Below, one piece after another: positions 17,714-20,860 of a DNA stretch of 20,860 nucleotides. Positions within the stretch are counted from its first letter, which is position 1; every line of letters begins with the position of its first letter. The notes beneath the pieces are model-generated. The model had not been told where the DNA came from, did not search any database, and was given only the letters and a program-made list of their open reading frames with translations. The stretch is from assembly GCA_004151065.3 (NCBI GenBank), contig NWUY0300069954.1, forward strand, positions 1,335 to 22,194, given 5' to 3'. The translations under genes were made by a program, and so were the position numbers. The DNA is from Larix sibirica (taxonomy: Eukaryota; Streptophyta; Pinopsida; Pinales; Pinaceae).

Positions 17714-18400
17714 ATCTTTATACTGAATAAGAATGGGACTTGGAGAATGTACATTAATTGCAAAGCTCAAAATAATATCTCTCCCAATAATCACTACCCA
17801 TTATCCCAAATAAATGATTTGTTAGATCAACTACAACATGCAAAGTACTTCACCAAGCTAGATTTGAAATTAGGCATCTTTAAGTATGTATCACGGAATA
17901 AGACACTTGGAAGACTACCTTCAATATCAACCAAGGTATATATGGGTGGTTAGAAATGCCTTTTAGTTTAAGTCTACATTTATGTGTTTGATGAATGATG
18001 TATTGCATCCATTCCTAAATTAATGTGTCTTATTTTATTTGGACAACATTTTGATTTTTAATTGTTTGGCATGAGCGTGTTACATTTGAAGCAACACTAA
18101 AGAAAAACCCACTACTAGAAATGTAAACAAGTGTGAGTTTTCTAAGTAGTCCTGTGTGTACTTGGGGTATATTATTCATGGAGGTGAGTGAAATATTGAT
18201 CCTGCAAAGATAGATTCCATCTTTAAATGGCCCACTCCTACTAAATTATAATATCACGAAAATTAGGAGTTTTCTGGGAGTTTCCCAATATTTAATAAAT
18301 TTCAAAGCATCATTAATTTCAATTGTGGTAGCACCAATTCATGTTATAAAAACTAGTTGTAAGAATCAGCATACATCATTTGAAGAATTGAAACACAATA
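17700..18400 (+). pseudogene. Ty3/gypsy reverse transcriptase (right half), degenerate
   Basis: The frame 17747-17953 and the bases just before it show NKNGTWRMYINCKAQNNIS, HYPLSQINDLLDQL and AKYFTKLDLKLG, which are gypsy RT fingers and the first palm aspartate (TKLDL, aspartate kept). After frame breaks near 17885-17955 a CIASIPKLM-like stretch leads to FYLDNILIF at about 18033-18058. The YLDD catalytic box has become YLDN (codons 18036-18047) by one G to A change. Later pieces resemble the region before RNase H (LGYI.HGGE near 18160, ILKWPTPT-like near 18215-18245). Together with 6591-6804 this gives a whole RT of normal length interrupted only by the LINE. Confidence 0.85.
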
Positions 18401-18419
18401 TTTGTTCAACCTCATTCTT

Positions 18420-18830
18420 AACACTACATAACTTGCATAAGTATTTTGAAATAGAAACCAATGCTAGTGGGCATGTTATGGGAACAATATTGATGTAAGG
18501 GGTGATACTGGCCTACATCCATTCAAAGCTACTCCATGGACCAATATTTAATTGCCTAGATAAGACACGGAGCAATATGGTTTGGTTCAAGCAGTAAAAT
18601 AGTGGAATACTTATCTATTAAGTAAGGAGACCATCATCCATACTAATAATAATCATATACAACACTTGTAGTCTCAAAGTAAGCTCCAATAAGAAAGACA
18701 CTATAAATGGATGGGCACAACCAACAAGTTGGCTAATTTTATATTTATTCCACCAACACCAAAAACCATAGTTATGGGATCCATTATGCACATGGATCCA
18801 CTCACCCATGAAGCATACAAAGATGAGTAT
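18420..18830 (+). pseudogene. Ty3/gypsy RNase H domain, degenerate
   Basis: At about 18440-18500 the frame reads YFEIETNASGHVMGTILM: the ETDAS box that carries the first catalytic aspartate has become ETNAS, again a single G to A. Further along are remnants of the Y.ELYALV.A..KW region (18560-18610), an IIHT.H-like piece, and LQ..SQSKLQ followed by RHYKWMG near 18660-18710, then a tail leading to a TH-containing linker near 18795. At least three stops interrupt it. It follows RT directly, as in all Ty3/gypsy elements, and is unrelated in detail to the two other RNase H remnants in this window. Confidence 0.8.
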
Positions 18831-18879
18831 GTGGGATATGAGGACTTCCAGAGGGTGTATTAGAAACTACACCAACAAA

Positions 18880-19560
18880 ATAACTAATAGATGTTGATTG
18901 CCATCTCCAACATGATTTACTCTACAAGTTGAGGAAGCCTTGTGTAACAAAGGAAGAAAGAGCACCATGGGTAAGGGATGATCACAACTCCAAGGTGGTT
19001 GGCCATTTTGGTGTTGGGAAGAATCTGGCTAACTTATAAAGGCATGCAAGCCTAATAATAGGAAGGAAGGACTATATAGTTAACTTCTGGTCCCTACAAG
19101 GCCATGGGAAATCATATCCATGGAATCTATTTGGGGTTTATTGAGGACAAGAAGAGGTCATGGCTACCTATATGTGGTAGTATAAAAGTTTAGAGAGATG
19201 TGTGTTTTATTGGATTGTAAGAAGACCATTAAAGGACAATATGCTACAAGCTTTTTCTTTGAAAAGGTTTGGGTGTACTTTGGGATTCCAAGGAACACAA
19301 TTTCTAATAGAGATAGTAGATTCCTTATTGTATTTTGGGCTTCATTGTGTGATATGTCGGTTCCCATTTCTTTTCCCCTAGAGATTGATGGGTATACATA
19401 GGTGGTGGATAGGACATTGGTTCAACTTTTGAGAGATTACAAGCATAAGCATCTGAGGACTTGAGATGAAAATTTGGTTTATATTCCACATTTATAATAG
19501 AGATATCTAGTACACTTCCATTGGTAAGTCTCCTTTTCAAATTTGTTTTTGATATTTGTC
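18880..19560 (+). pseudogene. Ty3/gypsy integrase, degenerate
   Basis: Integrase inserts the cDNA into the host chromosome. The zinc-binding N-terminus is seen at 18935-19030 (CVTKEERAPWVRDDH and KVVGHFGVGKNLANL). The part that should carry the CxxC pair is shortened to about KACKPNNRKEGLY near 19037-19078, suggesting a small deletion. The core follows: WEIISMESIWG (first catalytic aspartate now glutamate, codon 19123-19125), VLLDCKKTIKGQYA, VWVYFGIPRNTISNRDSRF (second aspartate now asparagine, codon 19306-19308) and IDGYT then TAG at 19399-19401, exactly where the catalytic glutamate belongs. The frame reopens with VVDRTLVQLLRDYKHKH. All three members of the DDE triad are therefore gone. Confidence 0.87.
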
Positions 19561-20155
19561 ACCATCACCATAAATTAGGGAATGCAAACTTAGGTGATGG
19601 ATTGAAGGCAAAAAATTCATTGATATGACAAGGTGAATACACTTATGGGTTAAGAAAAACTAAATAAGTCTTAAGATAAATACAATACTAGACAAGATAA
19701 CCACAATACTAAAAAGACTTTTCAAGTAAGAGACAGAGTTTAGTTACACTTTAATAAGAATAGGTTATAGGCCAGGGAAAAAAATCAAAGCCATAAGATA
19801 TGAGCCTTTTGAAATTGGAGAAAGGTAGGAAATGATTCTTACAAGCTTAGTATTCCACCTTATAAGCACATTTACATAGTAGTAGATGTAGAAAACTTAA
19901 AACTTTGAGCCATCTATCCTTGATGAGGATTGAAAGGGAAAAGTGTTACCTCCGATTGAGATTTGGCACCAAATGCACAAGTGGACTTACTAGATGATAG
20001 AATTATACAAAATAAGATTAGAATGACCACAAGGGGTCAATTTAAACTTTGGTAGGTGGTATTGAAGAGTCAACTACCAACGAAGGCCAAATAGTACTCC
20101 AAAGATAAAGTTGAGGACATGTTTCCTCATCTCCTTCAAAACTAAATATTTCAGA
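19561..20155 (+). pseudogene. Ty3/gypsy integrase C-terminal tail and end of pol, degenerate
   Basis: In changing frames this holds RPGKKIKAIRYEPFEIGE near 19765-19825, corresponding to the small SH3-like C-terminal region (G.GKK.K..RYGPFE). A V.NVENLKLY-like segment follows near 19880-19910, an LPPIEIW piece near 19948-19968, and VNLNFGRWY, stop, RVNYQRRPNSTPK near 20036-20110. The last segment matches the end of gypsy pol proteins (a tryptophan plus a lysine/tryptophan-rich closing motif). No chromodomain is clear. The reading ends just before the polypurine tract. Confidence 0.72.
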
Positions 20156-20170
20156 GACTAAAAGAATCCC

Positions 20171-20183
20171 AAAATGGGGAGGG
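20171..20183 (+). promoter_or_regulatory. Polypurine tract
   Basis: AAAATGGGGAGGG, purine-only except for one T, sits right after the end of pol. It is the expected plus-strand primer site of an LTR retrotransposon and defines the 3' LTR start. Confidence 0.7.
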
Positions 20184-20860
20184 CGATCCAAAATGGATCT
20201 ACACAAGTACCATATGAAGGTTTCGATGCTTTATTTTGGGGAGATTGGAGTTTGGGACATCTTAGTCAAATGGTGTTGATTTTTCTAAATTTGGGTCATC
20301 AACTCCTGGCATATTTTTACATCCCTAATTTTTTTTTTGTGCCTATTGTTGAATGAGGGTTGTAATCAATTTCCCTCATCTAATGAAAATTTTTGTACTC
20401 ATTGATATAATCCATTTTGCACTTTAAACATAATTCGTATGCAAATTTATGGCCCTGATAAGGAAGTATCCAAATACTCCCCACATGTCCAAGTTGTCAA
20501 CATGCCAGCTCACTGTGATTTAAATATGGGGAGTTAGTAATGCATGGGGATCCATTAGATACTTCTAAAAACATCATGGAGGTTGGAAGAGGGTTTCAAA
20601 ACCCTAAACCTAACCCAAACTCTATCAACCATAAACCTAGCAAATTGGGGTAAAGGGGTTCCATAGTGTGCTTGGAAAACTTTGTAATGTGTATTATATT
20701 CTACATTATATAATAAGATAAAAGGCACAATCCTTCATTGAATGCTACTTTTCTCATATGGGTTTCTGTTTAAGCCTAGGATATGTTGGAAGTGTCCCAA
20801 ACATCAATTTAAGGGAGATAACCCAGCCGAAGGCTTCGAATAATCCCACTAGATACTTCT
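20184..20860 (+). repeat. 3' LTR of the gypsy element, partial (runs off the window)
   Basis: The stretch begins after the polypurine tract with CGATCC (possibly TGATCC before mutation) and has no coding potential beyond a chance 60-residue frame. A TATA-like TATATAATAAGATAAAAGG lies near 20699-20717, about 515 bases into the LTR, a plausible U3 promoter. No matching left LTR was found in the window. The end of the LTR is outside the window. Confidence 0.55.
20699..20717 (+). promoter_or_regulatory. Possible TATA box in the LTR
   Basis: The TATATAATAAGATAAAAGG stretch is a reasonable core promoter match, in the position expected for U3. It rests on base composition and position only. Confidence 0.3.

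Larger units (their letters stand above)
4860..20860 (+). mobile_element. Ty3/gypsy LTR retrotransposon, degenerate, interrupted by a LINE
   Basis: Recognisable pieces lie on the plus strand in canonical gypsy order: gag with CCHC zinc knuckle, aspartic protease, RT, RNase H, integrase zinc-binding region, integrase core, C-terminal tail, polypurine tract and the start of a 3' LTR. The order RT-RNase H-integrase separates it from Ty1/copia. The element is split by an L1-type LINE at 6805-17699. Without that insert the internal region is about 4.4 kb, normal for a gypsy gag-pol that has lost small pieces. No complete 5' LTR was found and the 3' LTR runs off the window. Every domain carries stops or frameshifts, and the catalytic residues of all its enzymes are affected. 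Confidence 0.88.

Noticed and set aside
20603-20640. Telomere-like AAACCCTAAACC motif
   Set aside because: Only one or two imperfect units are present. Such ACCCTAAAC strings are common in plant leaders and LTRs, so this is no interstitial telomere.
1-20860. CRISPR array, tRNA, rRNA or bacterial operon
   Set aside because: No short regularly spaced direct repeats with unique spacers, no cloverleaf or rRNA core sequence, and no ribosome-binding-site architecture; all coding signals are plant retroelements.

Overview
The window looks like a transposon-dominated stretch of a large plant nuclear genome. It is AT-rich, has no compact gene organisation, and every recognisable coding signal belongs to a decayed retroelement. 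The LINE has a typical plant L1 layout: ORF1 with a DUF4283-like domain and zinc knuckle, then ORF2 with endonuclease, reverse transcriptase (RT), zf-RVT and RNase H. The gypsy protease and integrase wording resembles elements I associate with gymnosperm and other large plant genomes. That last assignment is an impression, not a demonstration.

Layout. (1) 1-4.2 kb: no recognisable gene. It holds an old ~250-bp direct repeat (258-700) and a cluster of unrelated short tandem duplications (59, 23, 39, 33 and 62 bp periods) between 1.8 and 2.8 kb. (2) 4.24-4.70 kb, minus strand: a decayed RNase H-like domain. (3) 4.86-20.86 kb, plus strand: a Ty3/gypsy element with gag, a partial gag duplication, protease, then RT, RNase H, integrase, C-terminal tail, polypurine tract and the start of a 3' LTR. 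All parts are riddled with stops and frameshifts. (4) Nested inside that element, between 6805 and 17699 on the minus strand, sits an L1-type LINE of about 10.9 kb. It is flanked by a 14-base near-perfect target duplication (one mismatch), and the gypsy RT reading frame resumes on the far side.

The most unusual object is the LINE. Its ORF2 segment from the start of RT through the zf-RVT domain is present three times in tandem (about 2,089, 2,083 and 2,113 bp; 7764-14048). Endonuclease and ORF1 lie upstream of the array and a single RNase H domain lies downstream. Both internal junctions use the same breakpoint, with a GAAA microhomology. All three copies share two lesions: a stop before the GLDGW motif and a frameshift at the FVDD catalytic motif. 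The simplest history is insertion into the gypsy element, loss of function, duplication of the RT block, then expansion to three by unequal exchange. Without the two extra units the LINE would be about 6.7 kb, an ordinary size for a plant L1.

Nothing here appears able to make a functional protein. The gypsy copy has lost key acidic residues in protease, RT, RNase H and integrase. The window is therefore a record of nested transposition and repeated local tandem duplication rather than a working system. I found no host gene, tRNA, rRNA, CRISPR array or bacterial-type feature.
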